In this document: positions 8,266 through 17,468 of the stretch, in pieces
Layout of the letters: each line of letters begins with the position of its first letter
Position numbering within the stretch: the stretch's first letter is position 1
NCBI RefSeq assembly: GCF_002933465.1
Contig: NZ_PSZE01000002.1
Location: 248,001-312,000, forward strand
Direction: 5' to 3'
From: Nocardia nova
GTDB lineage: Bacteria > Actinomycetota > Actinomycetes > Mycobacteriales > Mycobacteriaceae
DNA: 64,000 nucleotides
Position numbers and translations under genes: made by a program
Notes under the pieces: model-generated
Seen by the model: only the letters and a program-made list of their open reading frames with translations
Told to the model about the DNA's origin: nothing
The model's database searches: none

Positions 8266-8754
8266 ATGCTGCGAGGACTTGCTGGTACAGCCGTGGTGGT
8301 CGGTGTGGCGCTGGCCGGGGCCGCGGGACCGGGTCTGGCCGAACCCACCCATACCGCGTTCGCCGCCGGCACCGAGGGACTGGATCCGCTGCTGGCCGCC
8401 GCCTACACGATGGCCGAACGACAGGCCCACCAGCAGGGCGTGCCGCTCGAGATCGTGTCCGGGCACCGCACCCGCGACGAACAGGAACAGCTGTGGGAGC
8501 AGGGCATCGCCACCTACGGCGGTCCCGACGCCGCGCGGCGGTGGGTGCTGCCGCCGGACGAATCCACGCACGTGACCGGTAAGGCCATCGACGTCGGCCC
8601 GCAGCAGGGCGCACAGTGGTTGCAGGACAACGGAAATCGGTGGGGGCTGTGCCGGACGTTCGACAACGAGTGGTGGCACTTCGAGTTGCAGACCTTCCCC
8701 GGCGGCGCCTGCCCGCCCCGGTGGCCCGACGCCAGTGTCCGTCCGCGCCGGTAG
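8266..8754 (+). CDS. Exported M15-family D,D-carboxypeptidase-like protein
   Basis: From ATG 8266 the 162-residue protein has a cleavable signal peptide (MLRGLAGTAVVVGVALAGAA, cleaved near GLAEP). The mature domain has SGHRTRDEQEQLW, STHVTGKAIDVG (His and Asp zinc ligands) and EWWHFEL (third ligand), the signature of VanY-type M15 peptidases acting on peptidoglycan D-Ala-D-Ala. All metal ligands are present. It is a stand-alone gene divergent from the FMN reductase. Its role is probably cell-wall remodelling outside the membrane. Confidence 0.85.
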   Translation: MLRGLAGTAVVVGVALAGAAGPGLAEPTHTAFAAGTEGLDPLLAAAYTMAERQAHQQGVPLEIVSGHRTRDEQEQLWEQGIATYGGPDAARRWVLPPDESTHVTGKAIDVGPQQGAQWLQDNGNRWGLCRTFDNEWWHFELQTFPGGACPPRWPDASVRPRR

Positions 8755-8910
8755 CGCGAAACTCGCGAATCGGATAGCTACCAACCGCGATTCAGCAAAC
8801 TTTCGGAGACACGCCGATTGTCCTGTCCATAACCGGTGTGGCGCACTCGCGGATGGGGCACTGTAAATGTCTGGCGGTTTCCCGGCAGGCGGGCCGGGAC
8901 GCTCGAAGCG

Positions 8911-9216
8911 ATGGAGGTTCGGGTGCGAGGGCGGGTTCCGGCGCGGCGGAGCGGTGCGGTACGTGACGATGCGGTGCGCAGCGAGACCGGACCGGACATA
9001 CCCACCCTCCAGCTGATCCCCGAGACCGGTCTGTCCTCGATACCGTGCGGATGGCTGCTGCCGGAGCTGCCCACCGCCCTGCTCATCGCGGTCTTCGTCG
9101 GCACCGGCTGGGTCGGCTACGCCGCCTCCGACCGGCCGATTCCCGATCCGCCGCTGACCGTCGTCGTCGCACCCGGCGACCGGGATACGCTGTCGGTCAC
9201 CTTCGGCGACAGGTGA
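8911..9216 (+). CDS. Hypothetical single-span membrane protein
   Basis: From ATG 8911 (MEVRVRGRVPARRSG) the 101-residue product has an arginine-rich N-terminus, one hydrophobic helix (LPTALLIAVFVGTGWVGYAA) and a short beta-like tail, PLTVVVAPGDRDTLSVTFGD. No family is recognised. It is convergent with the jetC gene and fills the space where a Wadjet jetD gene would be expected; it has no resemblance to the DUF2399/TOPRIM nuclease. Confidence 0.45.
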   Translation: MEVRVRGRVPARRSGAVRDDAVRSETGPDIPTLQLIPETGLSSIPCGWLLPELPTALLIAVFVGTGWVGYAASDRPIPDPPLTVVVAPGDRDTLSVTFGDR

Positions 9217-9255
9217 GCGCGGGGCCGAATGTGCCTGGCGCGCAACGGATCCCGT

Positions 9256-12200
9256 TCAGCTGGTCGGCTCCAGCGCCTCGTCGAAGGTGATGCCGCCCTC
9301 GACGGTGTGGGGGGTGCGCCGCCGGTTGGGCGAGCCCAGGGCGGTGGTGAGATCGGAGCCGTCGTGTTCGGCCAGCAGCGCCGAGGAATCCCATACCAGC
9401 AGCGTCGCGCTGACGGTGTTCTCGGCCGCCGAATGCGCGAGATCGTAATGCGCGCACGCGGGTACGTGATCGTAGGTGATCCACAGGTCGTAACCGGTCA
9501 TGAACAGGTCCAGATCGAAATCGACCGACAGTCCGAGCAATTCGCTGCGACCGTTGTCGTCGACGCCGGCGAACGCCTCGTCCAGTGCGAGCAGTCGCGG
9601 CGCCTGCGGATCGGCCGAATCGAGCATCACATGTGCGGCGGCGAACAGCGGAAGATGCAGCGACACCGACTGTTCGCCACCCGAGAGCGCGCTGTGCCGC
9701 GCGACGGTGAGCCGATCCTCGGAGCCGTCGGCGGTCAGCAGGGTGAACGAGAACACCCGCCAGGTCCGGTAGTCCAAGGTGGTGGCAAGAATCTCCGGAT
9801 AGGACCGTTCCGGATGCGCCGCACGTGCCGCCCGGATCTCGGCGGCGAAATGCGCACGCACGGTAGCCAATTCGTCGGGGCCCAGATCGGCAGCGGCCCG
9901 GTCCAGCAGTTTGCACACCGCGCGCGCCGACTCCGACAGATTGTCCGCCAGCACCCAGTGCACCCCGATGGTGTTGCCCGAAGACATGCGCCGCTGCTTC
10001 ATCTCCGCACCCATCCGGGCGATGAGATCGCGGGCGTCGCAGGTGCGTTCGTGGATTTGCTGCGCGAGTCCGGTCAACAGCGCGTCCTCGAGAATGCGCC
10101 GCTCGGCATCGGTCAGCAGCAGTTCCTGATCGGCGCGGGCCGCGGCGATGCGGTCGGCGAAATCGGCCAGTGCCGCCATCCCGCTGTCGTCGTGCACCTG
10201 GACGACGGTCAGGCCGTCGGCGGCGTCCCACTGCAAGCGGTAGTCCTGGCGCGCGGAGGCCAGGGCGGCGTCGAATTCCTGCAGCGCCGCTGTCACGGCG
10301 CTGCGGGTCGATTTGCGGGCGGACTCCCCGGCGCGCACGGAAGCGGTGGCGGCGCAGAGGTTGTCGAACAACTCGTGCACCTCGGCGGGCAGGACGGCGG
10401 TCTCACCCTCCGGCCCGCCGGATTCGATCCGATACAGCAGCTGATCGGCCGTCGACCAGGCCGCCGGTGAACTCGGCCACCGGCTCTCGGTGGGCGCGCC
10501 CAGCAGCGAGAGCAGATCGGGTCGCGCGTAGGGGGCGAGTTGCCGGACGTCGGTGAGCAGTTCGGTCAGCGCGGTGCCGAGCGACTCGTGGGCAGCGCGA
10601 TAGGCGCCCTCGGCGGATCCGACGGCTTCGATCGCCTCGGCGGCGGCCTTGCGGGCGGCGCGCTGTTCGGCGCGCGCGGCGTCGATGCGCTCACGGGCCT
10701 GCTCTAGTTCGCGGTCGATATCGGCGGCGTCGGCGCCCAACGCCTCACGCAGCGTCTCGAGTTTGCGCAGCTGTTCCTCGTACCCGGCTCGGGCGGATTC
10801 GGCCTCCTCGGCGAAAGCCTCGGCCAGATCCCGGGATTCGACGAGCCGGTCGTTGGCCTCGCGGGCGCGTTCGGCCTCGCGCTGCTGGTCGCCGCGCAGC
10901 CGCAGCAGCGCGGTGCCGGTGTTCTCGAAATGGCGGACGGCCGCGGCGAGCGCGTCCAGCTCGGCGGGGTCGCGAGGCGTGTTGCGGGAGGCGGCGACCG
11001 CGCGCACCTTCTTGTCGGCCGCGGTGAACGCCGCGACCGCCCGGTCCAGATCGTGCTCGGCCTGCGCCGCCGCCTCGGTCTGCGAGCGCAGGACGCCCGC
11101 CGCCTCGGAAACCGAACGCAACGCCGCGATCACCGCACTACTGCGCGGCAATTCCTTCGCGGCGGCCGCCAGCCGGGCCAACTGGCCGGAGGCCTCGTCG
11201 GCGTCCGCGCGAGCGGTCTGCTCGGCCTGTTCGACGGCGGCGATCTCCTCCGCCAACTCGGCCAGGCGCCGCTCCCGGCGTCGGGCCCGGGCGGTGGCGC
11301 CGATGAATTCGGCCTGCGGCTTGTGGTGGCGGCCGAGCTGCACGCCCTGCCGGAAACCGCCGTCGCCGCCGACGGCGACCAGGTCGCCGACGTGGGAGTC
11401 GTCGTCGCTCAGTGCGATCGAGGCGAGGATATCGGCGAGGTGAGTGCGCGAGACCGCGGCGATCGGCGAGTCTGCATCGTCGCCGACACCGTCCTCGACG
11501 ACCAGCACCTGCGCGAGCGTGGACCCGTCCGGCCGGGCGCTGGGCGGCAGCGGGGTCAGGAAGACGTCCGAAACACCTTGCGGCGCCTCGTCGATCGCTG
11601 CGACCCAGGCGTCGAGCAAGCCCGCGGCCTGCAAAGCCGCCTCGATGCCGGCCGCGCGCTCGGCATCGATGTCGTCGGCGAAGCGCACCAGCTGCCACAG
11701 CGGTGCACCGGGACGCCTCGCCCGGGCCTCGGTGCGGCTCCGCGGGGCCGGCGGCGCGTCGTCCTGTTCGGCCGCGACCCGTTGCTGCTCGGCGCGCAGC
11801 GCCGCGGCCCGGTCGCGCGCCTGTTCGGCGCTCGCACGGGCCTGACGGCGGCGGTCCCGCACCGTTTCGGTGAGCGATTCGGTGTGCTCGGCCAGCACCT
11901 GCGGCAGCGGCGACGCATCGTCGCCGCCGGCCTCGGCGAGCGCCGCGTCGAGCGCCTCGAACACTCCGGTGGCCACGGGGGAGTGCAGTTCACCGTGGGT
12001 GTTCCACCAACTACGCAGGGAGGCAGCGGTATTCGCGCGCGCCAGCGCCACCGCCGCCTCCGCCTCGGCCAGTTCGGCGGCCGCGGTATCGCGGTGGCGG
12101 CTCGCCCGCTCGAGGGCTCGCTCCGCGCGGGTGCGGTCGGCCGCGGCGGCATCGGCCACCGTCATCGCCTGGCGCACCGCGCGCACATCGGCGTCGCGTT

Positions 12201-13476
12201 CCTCGGCGTGGCTGCGCACGGTGGTGGTGAGTTGTTCGGTGCGAGCCTGTTCCGGGAGTGCGGCCCAGGCGATTCCGGCCTCCTCGGCCGCCGCGCGCAG
12301 TTCGTCCTCGCCGCGGGCCAGGGCCGCGACGGCGGTGGTGACCGCCGTGGTGGCGCGTTCGTATTCGTCGCCGCGCTGGTCGGCCGCTTGCTGGGCCTTG
12401 GTCGCCTTGTCGCGGTGGACCGCCGCCGAGGTCTCCAGCCGCCGCACCGCATCGGCCAGATCGTCGAGCTGCTGCTTGCCCTCGTAGGCGCTGGAGCGCT
12501 GCAGCGTCTCCCGATCGGTGAGGGCCTGCTCGTAGGCGCGATCGGCCTCCTCGGCGCGATGCTCGGCGGCGCTGCGCTCGGTCTCGCGCCGCTGCCGCAG
12601 TGCCGCGGCCGCGAACAGCGCGGTGCTACCGTGGGTCACCGCGTCCAGCCGGGAGCGCACCTGATCCACATCCGATTTCGCCTGCACCGCAAGATATTTG
12701 CGATAGACATCGACGAAGGTGCGAGTGGCGGAGTCGGCGGCGACCAGCCCCTCGAGCGTGCGGCCGACCTCCTCCATATCGCTGAACGAGCGGGCGGCGT
12801 CGAGGATCAGCTGGTCGTCGAGCGGGCGCAGGCCGTCGGTCAGGGCCTGCGAGAGTCCGCGCGGATCGAGGTTCTTGGCCAGCTGCGGGCGGCGCAGGGT
12901 CAGGATCAGATTGATCAGCTGGTCGTAGCGCTGCACACCGAGGCCGAACATGCGCGCGTCGATCGCGGCGCGGTAGTCGACGGGGCGATCCACGATCGCG
13001 TCGGTGCCGATCTGCTCGGCCAGCTGTTTGCGGGTGAAGGGCCGGTCGTCGGGTCCGATCAGCGAGAAGTCCACGCCCACCCGGCCGTCGGCGACGAAAT
13101 ACCACCGCGTCACCTTGTCCGAGGACCGGGTGGCGCGCATGCCGATGCCGACGGTGACCACCTCGGGATCCGACCAGCGCCCGCGCGCGAATTCCATCCA
13201 GACATAGGAATAGGCCGAATCCTGTTTGCGATAGAGCAGATTCGACTTCATCGTGCGCTCTTCACCGGCGAACGGATTCAGCCGCCGCGGTTCGATGCGG
13301 CCGTCGAAGACGAAGGGGAACAACACCTCCAGCGCCTTGGTCTTACCGGAGCCGTTCGGCCCGCGCAGCACCAGCCGCCCGTCCGCGAAGCAGAATTCCT
13401 GATCGCGGTAGTCCCACAGATTGACGATCCCGGCGCGGGTGGGAATGAAGCGGACACCACCGTGAATGAGGTCCAT
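9256..13476 (-). CDS. jetC: Wadjet JetC: SMC-like ATPase (TIGR02680 family)
   Basis: I place the start at ATG 13476 (MDLIHGGVRFIPTRAGIVNL), giving 1,406 residues, the usual size for TIGR02680. Walker A GPNGSGKT is at residues 39-46. Long coiled coils rich in Ala, Glu and Arg flank a central hinge-like globular region. The C-terminal head has the ABC signature LSGGEQ (about residue 1263) and Walker B RLLALDEAFAGVD with its catalytic Glu. In Wadjet systems JetC with JetA and JetB forms a condensin-like loop extruder that senses small circular DNA. It starts two bases after the jetB stop. The ATPase looks intact, but no jetD nuclease gene follows: the next gene is convergent. Confidence 0.88.
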   Translation of the reverse strand: MDLIHGGVRFIPTRAGIVNLWDYRDQEFCFADGRLVLRGPNGSGKTKALEVLFPFVFDGRIEPRRLNPFAGEERTMKSNLLYRKQDSAYSYVWMEFARGRWSDPEVVTVGIGMRATRSSDKVTRWYFVADGRVGVDFSLIGPDDRPFTRKQLAEQIGTDAIVDRPVDYRAAIDARMFGLGVQRYDQLINLILTLRRPQLAKNLDPRGLSQALTDGLRPLDDQLILDAARSFSDMEEVGRTLEGLVAADSATRTFVDVYRKYLAVQAKSDVDQVRSRLDAVTHGSTALFAAAALRQRRETERSAAEHRAEEADRAYEQALTDRETLQRSSAYEGKQQLDDLADAVRRLETSAAVHRDKATKAQQAADQRGDEYERATTAVTTAVAALARGEDELRAAAEEAGIAWAALPEQARTEQLTTTVRSHAEERDADVRAVRQAMTVADAAAADRTRAERALERASRHRDTAAAELAEAEAAVALARANTAASLRSWWNTHGELHSPVATGVFEALDAALAEAGGDDASPLPQVLAEHTESLTETVRDRRRQARASAEQARDRAAALRAEQQRVAAEQDDAPPAPRSRTEARARRPGAPLWQLVRFADDIDAERAAGIEAALQAAGLLDAWVAAIDEAPQGVSDVFLTPLPPSARPDGSTLAQVLVVEDGVGDDADSPIAAVSRTHLADILASIALSDDDSHVGDLVAVGGDGGFRQGVQLGRHHKPQAEFIGATARARRRERRLAELAEEIAAVEQAEQTARADADEASGQLARLAAAAKELPRSSAVIAALRSVSEAAGVLRSQTEAAAQAEHDLDRAVAAFTAADKKVRAVAASRNTPRDPAELDALAAAVRHFENTGTALLRLRGDQQREAERAREANDRLVESRDLAEAFAEEAESARAGYEEQLRKLETLREALGADAADIDRELEQARERIDAARAEQRAARKAAAEAIEAVGSAEGAYRAAHESLGTALTELLTDVRQLAPYARPDLLSLLGAPTESRWPSSPAAWSTADQLLYRIESGGPEGETAVLPAEVHELFDNLCAATASVRAGESARKSTRSAVTAALQEFDAALASARQDYRLQWDAADGLTVVQVHDDSGMAALADFADRIAAARADQELLLTDAERRILEDALLTGLAQQIHERTCDARDLIARMGAEMKQRRMSSGNTIGVHWVLADNLSESARAVCKLLDRAAADLGPDELATVRAHFAAEIRAARAAHPERSYPEILATTLDYRTWRVFSFTLLTADGSEDRLTVARHSALSGGEQSVSLHLPLFAAAHVMLDSADPQAPRLLALDEAFAGVDDNGRSELLGLSVDFDLDLFMTGYDLWITYDHVPACAHYDLAHSAAENTVSATLLVWDSSALLAEHDGSDLTTALGSPNRRRTPHTVEGGITFDEALEPTS

Positions 13477-13478
13477 GG

Positions 13479-14924
13479 TTACTCCGTCCCCTTTCCTGAG
13501 GTATCGGATCCCGCGGCGCCGGCCGATGCGGTCGCCGGCTCCCCGGTGGCGTGCGCGCCCAGCGATCGTGCCGAGGCGAACAGTTCGGTTTCGGCCCGCG
13601 TGCGCACGGTGACCACCGCGCCCCGGTAGCGGGCGAGCGCCGGCAGTGCCAGGACACCGCCGTCGAGCGTCGCCACGAGCGACAGCCGCGCCAGCAGGCC
13701 GACCACTTCGGTGGTGAGCCCGCCGACGTCGGCCTGCCACTGCGCGGCGAAGGTCGAACCGTACCGCTCGGTGAGGGCGTGCACCGTCGCGCGAATCCAC
13801 TCGTCGTCGACGAACGGATGGGTGATCGGCTCGGGACCTTCCTCGTCGTCGGCCGGATCTTCCGCGTCGCCGGGTTCCTGCGGCGTGGTGGCCAGCGGCG
13901 CGAAGACGGTGGCCGCCGGAATGGCGGCATCGAGACTGTCGGCGATGCCGGTGGTGGCCGGTGGGCGCGGTTGCCGGGGCAGCGGATTGTCGATGTCGAG
14001 GACCCGGTCGGCGATCTCGCCGATCAGCAGCAGCGCCACCTGCGCGAGGGTTCCGGTACTGGGGAAGCGCACATCGGAGAACCGGCCGGACGTGTCGATC
14101 AAGGCCACGCCCTCACCGCGGCGTTCGGCGCGCAGGCCGGTGAGCAACTCCACCTCCGCCACGATCTTCTCGCTGCCCAGCGCGGACTGTTCCGCCGCAC
14201 CGAGGGTTTCGGTGTAGACGACCGGCTGTTCGATCAGCGCCCGCCGCACCCGGCGCGCAGCCGCGGCGCGCGACGGCACGGAAGTCGTTGCGGCGGAGTC
14301 GGTGTCGTCGTCGAGCAGGGTGCGCACACTGTGCAGGTGCTGCAACGCGCGCGGCGGCCGGAAGATCGCGAACACCACCGAGCGGTCGATGTCGTAGAGC
14401 GCCTCACCCGCTTCCGGGTCGGCGGCCCAGCCGCCGGCGTCGCCGTCGGCGAGGGTCAGTGCGCCGCGGGCGGCCAGCCAGGCCACCGCGTCCACGAACG
14501 CATCCCGGTCGGCGGCGCGTTCGGTCGACAGTTCCAGGCCCTCCACCCGCACGGCGTAGGCGGCGACCTGATCGGCCAACTCCGACAGCGTGATCTGATC
14601 GCCGGCGCGACCGAGCGCCGCCAGGGCGAGCGACAGATAGGCGTAGCGGCGCCGGTCGAAGACGCGATCGGCGGGGGTGCGGGCGGGACGGCCGGTGTCG
14701 AGCCGGTCGGGGATCGGGAACAGTCGCGCCGTGGTCTCGGTGACCTCGAGCCGGTAACCGAGCAGCTCGGCCATGTCCTCGCGCAGCTCGGTAGCCCAGC
14801 GCCGGATCAACGGCAGCGCGATGCGATCCGGGAAGGTCCGCGTCACCAGATGATTGGCCAGCAGGACCCGCGCGGCGCGCTGGTAGCTGTCCAATGCCAG
14901 TGGGTCGATGGTTTTCGCGTGCAT
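13479..14924 (-). CDS. jetB: Wadjet JetB: DUF2398/TIGR02678 family protein
   Basis: Starting at ATG 14924 (MHAKTIDPLALDSYQRAARV), which overlaps the TGA of jetA, the 481-residue protein matches the TIGR02678/DUF2398 family: an N-terminal helical part, PDRVFDRRRYAYLSLALAAL, winged-helix-like segments, and QWQADVGGLTTEVVGLLARL near the end. It corresponds to the KITE-type MukE-like subunit that bridges the SMC heads. Translational coupling on both sides (4-bp overlap with jetA, 2-bp gap to jetC) shows the three subunits are made together. No frameshift or internal stop is seen. Confidence 0.82.
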   Translation of the reverse strand: MHAKTIDPLALDSYQRAARVLLANHLVTRTFPDRIALPLIRRWATELREDMAELLGYRLEVTETTARLFPIPDRLDTGRPARTPADRVFDRRRYAYLSLALAALGRAGDQITLSELADQVAAYAVRVEGLELSTERAADRDAFVDAVAWLAARGALTLADGDAGGWAADPEAGEALYDIDRSVVFAIFRPPRALQHLHSVRTLLDDDTDSAATTSVPSRAAAARRVRRALIEQPVVYTETLGAAEQSALGSEKIVAEVELLTGLRAERRGEGVALIDTSGRFSDVRFPSTGTLAQVALLLIGEIADRVLDIDNPLPRQPRPPATTGIADSLDAAIPAATVFAPLATTPQEPGDAEDPADDEEGPEPITHPFVDDEWIRATVHALTERYGSTFAAQWQADVGGLTTEVVGLLARLSLVATLDGGVLALPALARYRGAVVTVRTRAETELFASARSLGAHATGEPATASAGAAGSDTSGKGTE

Positions 14925-16531
14925 CACGACCGCCCGGAGGCGGTACGGGCGCGGGAATTCTCGCGCACCTCGAGCCGGCGGTGATCCAGATACAGCAGAC
15001 CCTGGGCGGTGCGCACCACCGTGGAGCCGGGATGTTCGCGGACCGTCAGCGTGACGCCGCTGTCGGAGCCGGTCGTGCTCACCCGGCCGCTCACGGGCAC
15101 CCACGCGGTGGAGGCGGCGTCGAGCAGCCGTAGCAGGACCTCGGTTTCACGTTCGTCCAGCACCCGGTCGTGCACATCGGCGGCGGCCAGCGACATCGCG
15201 GCAGCCGCGCGGGCCCGCTGCGTCTCCCACTGCGCCTGGCGCAGCCGCCGCACCCCGGCATCGTTGCGCACGAGCCGCGCGGGCGCGCCCGGGGTGGGCT
15301 GGCGGCCGGTTTCGGCGAGAGTGCGCGCGATCTCCAGTGGCGCTGCCTCCCACCAGGATCGGTGGGCGGGGATGATGTCGGCGTCGGGATGTTCCATCGA
15401 CAGATGCCGAGGTTTGCCCAGTCCGAATACGACGTCGAACAGGGCGTGCGCGCTGTCGGTGGTGGGCGCGGCGGCGAACCAACCGGCCAGATGCCGCAGC
15501 GCCGACTCCCGGCTCACCCCGCCCTTGCGCGTTTCGGTCACGCGGCGCAGCAGCGACAGCACCGCCGCGATCGCGCTCATGGTCGCCTCCCGCAACCGTT
15601 CGGCCTCGGTCGCCGGGGCGGATTCGCCGCCGGTATCGGGCGCGCCGCGATCGCGGACCGCGACGAACCATCCGCGCAGCCCCTGCCAGCGGGCCCGCCA
15701 ATCGGCTTCGCGCGCGCCGATGTCCAGCAGCACCCGCTCGTCACAGGATGCGGCGCGGGCGATCAGCGACTCGGCGCCGGTGTCGTCGACCTCGGCGATC
15801 GCGGCCGCCAGCCGGGGCGCGTAGCGGGCCAGATCCATACTGAATTCGCGCATATGCGCCAGCAGCGCATCCTTGTGTGCGAGAAAGGCTTCCGGCGTGG
15901 CCTCGGTCGTGCGGACCAGATCGCCGAGGGTCAGATAGAAGTGGGCGGCGTGGTCGGCCAATTCGGACAGCGCGGTGTCGAGCCGCTTCAGGATGCGGTA
16001 TACCCGCTCGGCGTCACCGTCGCGATTGGCCTGCGCCAGCGCCTGCAGATCGGCCAGCAGTTCCGGGAGCACCAGCCGCGACAGCGAGGCCTCGTCCAGG
16101 CGCGCACCCAACACCTCGTTCACCGCGCGATACGCCTGATATCCGGCCTGCGAGAACTGATATACGTAGTGCCGGTTGCGATATTCGGCGAGGGTCGCCG
16201 CACGGGTGCCGTCGTAACTGCGCTCCAGCACACCCCAGGTGTGCAACTGCTCGAGCAGCGGCCCGATCTCGGTGGTGGTGGGGTGCGGGGCGTCCGGCAT
16301 CCGAGCCAAGGTGTCGGCCACATCGGAGGCGTGCAGCAGCACCACATAGGCGGCACGCGCGTGATCGAACGCACGCAGCACCCACAGGTAGTCGTTGCGT
16401 TTGTCGGCGGTGGCGAAGGAGAACAACCGCAGCCGGTCCGCGCCCTCGATCACGGTCTCGTCCCGGGTGGGCGAAACGCCGTCGAACAGTGCGGGTTCGG
16501 CGGGCAGCAATCGGTCAGCGGACTCGGTCAC
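14924..16531 (-). CDS. jetA: Wadjet JetA: DUF2397/TIGR02677 family protein
   Basis: I take the GTG at 16531 as start (VTESADRLLPAEPALFDGVS); GTG 16537 is also possible. The 535-residue protein shows TIGR02677 features: RLRLFSFATADKRNDYLWVL near the N-terminus, a winged-helix EIGPLLEQLHTWGVLERS, RNRHYVYQFSQAGYQAYRAV, and a long C-terminal helical domain. It corresponds to the kleisin-like subunit MukF/JetA. It is the first gene of the three-gene operon and follows the DUF2127 gene by 60 bp, so that membrane-protein gene may share its promoter. Confidence 0.82.
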   Translation of the reverse strand: MTESADRLLPAEPALFDGVSPTRDETVIEGADRLRLFSFATADKRNDYLWVLRAFDHARAAYVVLLHASDVADTLARMPDAPHPTTTEIGPLLEQLHTWGVLERSYDGTRAATLAEYRNRHYVYQFSQAGYQAYRAVNEVLGARLDEASLSRLVLPELLADLQALAQANRDGDAERVYRILKRLDTALSELADHAAHFYLTLGDLVRTTEATPEAFLAHKDALLAHMREFSMDLARYAPRLAAAIAEVDDTGAESLIARAASCDERVLLDIGAREADWRARWQGLRGWFVAVRDRGAPDTGGESAPATEAERLREATMSAIAAVLSLLRRVTETRKGGVSRESALRHLAGWFAAAPTTDSAHALFDVVFGLGKPRHLSMEHPDADIIPAHRSWWEAAPLEIARTLAETGRQPTPGAPARLVRNDAGVRRLRQAQWETQRARAAAAMSLAAADVHDRVLDERETEVLLRLLDAASTAWVPVSGRVSTTGSDSGVTLTVREHPGSTVVRTAQGLLYLDHRRLEVRENSRARTASGRS

Positions 16532-16591
16532 CGGCACGAGCGTAATACCTGCCCGCGCGCCGGGGCGGCGCACCCGGGCCTCGGCGCGCCG

Positions 16592-17356
16592 TCACCCCGC
16601 CTCGGTGGCGACCGCGGAGCGTTCCACGGTCAGCAGGCTCTCCTCACTGTGCTCACGATGATAAGCGGCGCTACCGCCGTTGAGGCCGAACAACCGCTTC
16701 GACCACAGCAACCACAGCACCGCGGCGATGTTGATCACCAGTGCGCCGGCACGGACGACGGTGATGCGCTCGGTGAGCTCGTAGATTTCGAGCGGCAGGA
16801 ACAGCGAGGTGGCGATCACCGCGAAATACTCACCCCAGCGCTGCACGTACCACAGGCCCACGGCCTCCACGAATTCGATGACGGCGTATGCCAGCAACCC
16901 CACCGCGATCCAGGTGAGCACGGTCGGCGACAGCGTCCAGCCCTTCTCGATGAACGCCACGATCTTGGAATTGTCGGGATTCCAGCCGATCTGGTCGGCG
17001 AGCGGACGGATCAGCGGCAGCTCCCGATCGAATGCGGCATGTAGCTGCTCCTGCGAATTGCGCACCTTGAACACCCCGACGGCCAGCACCACGAACACCA
17101 GTCCGCGGATCACGCGTTCGGTGGCCAGCAACCGCATGATCAGCCGGTCGCGCAGCAGCCGCCCGCGCGGCACCTCGGGCGCCGCATCGGCGGGGCCGCG
17201 CCCGCGCGGCTCGCCGATCACGAAGTTTCCGCAGCGCAGACACCGCCAGGCCTCGCCGGCGGCCGTCGAAACATGCAGGCGCGCAGCCAGTTCCGCTTCG
17301 TCGGGGGCGTAGGTGGCGTGCCCGTGCCACGAGCAGCTGCGCAGACTGAAGTCCAT
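16592..17356 (-). CDS. DUF2127 family membrane protein
   Basis: From ATG 17356 the 254-residue protein has a short zinc-ribbon-like or cysteine-containing start (CSWHGH, then WRCLRCGNFV), a cytoplasmic basic linker, and about four hydrophobic spans (GLVFVVLAVGVFKV, LTWIAVGLLAYAVIEFVEAV, YFAVIATSLFLPLEIYEL, ALVINIAAVLWLLW). This is the DUF2127 pattern with an N-terminal extension. Function unknown. It lies between the Wadjet operon and a TPR-like regulator, all on the minus strand. Confidence 0.72.
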   Translation of the reverse strand: MDFSLRSCSWHGHATYAPDEAELAARLHVSTAAGEAWRCLRCGNFVIGEPRGRGPADAAPEVPRGRLLRDRLIMRLLATERVIRGLVFVVLAVGVFKVRNSQEQLHAAFDRELPLIRPLADQIGWNPDNSKIVAFIEKGWTLSPTVLTWIAVGLLAYAVIEFVEAVGLWYVQRWGEYFAVIATSLFLPLEIYELTERITVVRAGALVINIAAVLWLLWSKRLFGLNGGSAAYHREHSEESLLTVERSAVATEAG

Positions 17357-17386
17357 TCGTCGCAGCGTACAACCCTGGCGGTGTCC

Positions 17387-17458
17387 TGCAATTCGGTAGC
17401 GCAGTGCGATTCGGTAGCGCAGTGCAATTTGGTAGCTCAGTGCAATTCGGCGGCGCAA
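17387..17458. repeat. Four tandem copies of an 18-bp unit
   Basis: The unit TGCAATTCGGTAGCGCAG is repeated four times without gaps, at 17387, 17405, 17423 and 17441, with one to three changes in copies 2-4. The array lies just downstream of the regulator at 17469-18695 and about 30 bp upstream of the DUF2127 start, that is, in its likely 5' leader. It may be a multi-site operator or a slippage-prone array. If translated it would encode a repeating hydrophobic/basic leader (ALRYRI), but no start in it is convincing. Confidence 0.85.
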
Positions 17459-17468
17459 GCGAATCCGC

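Noticed and set aside
8755..9255. Possible jetD remnant next to jetC
   Set aside because: I read the frames on both strands here for TOPRIM or DUF2399 features and found none; only a small membrane protein on the plus strand is plausible.
10930..13629. Plus-strand open frame of 899 codons opposite jetC
   Set aside because: It is antisense to a gene with clear SMC motifs; composition (Arg/Gly/Ala/Val) is that of an antisense frame in GC-rich DNA, with no recognisable domain.
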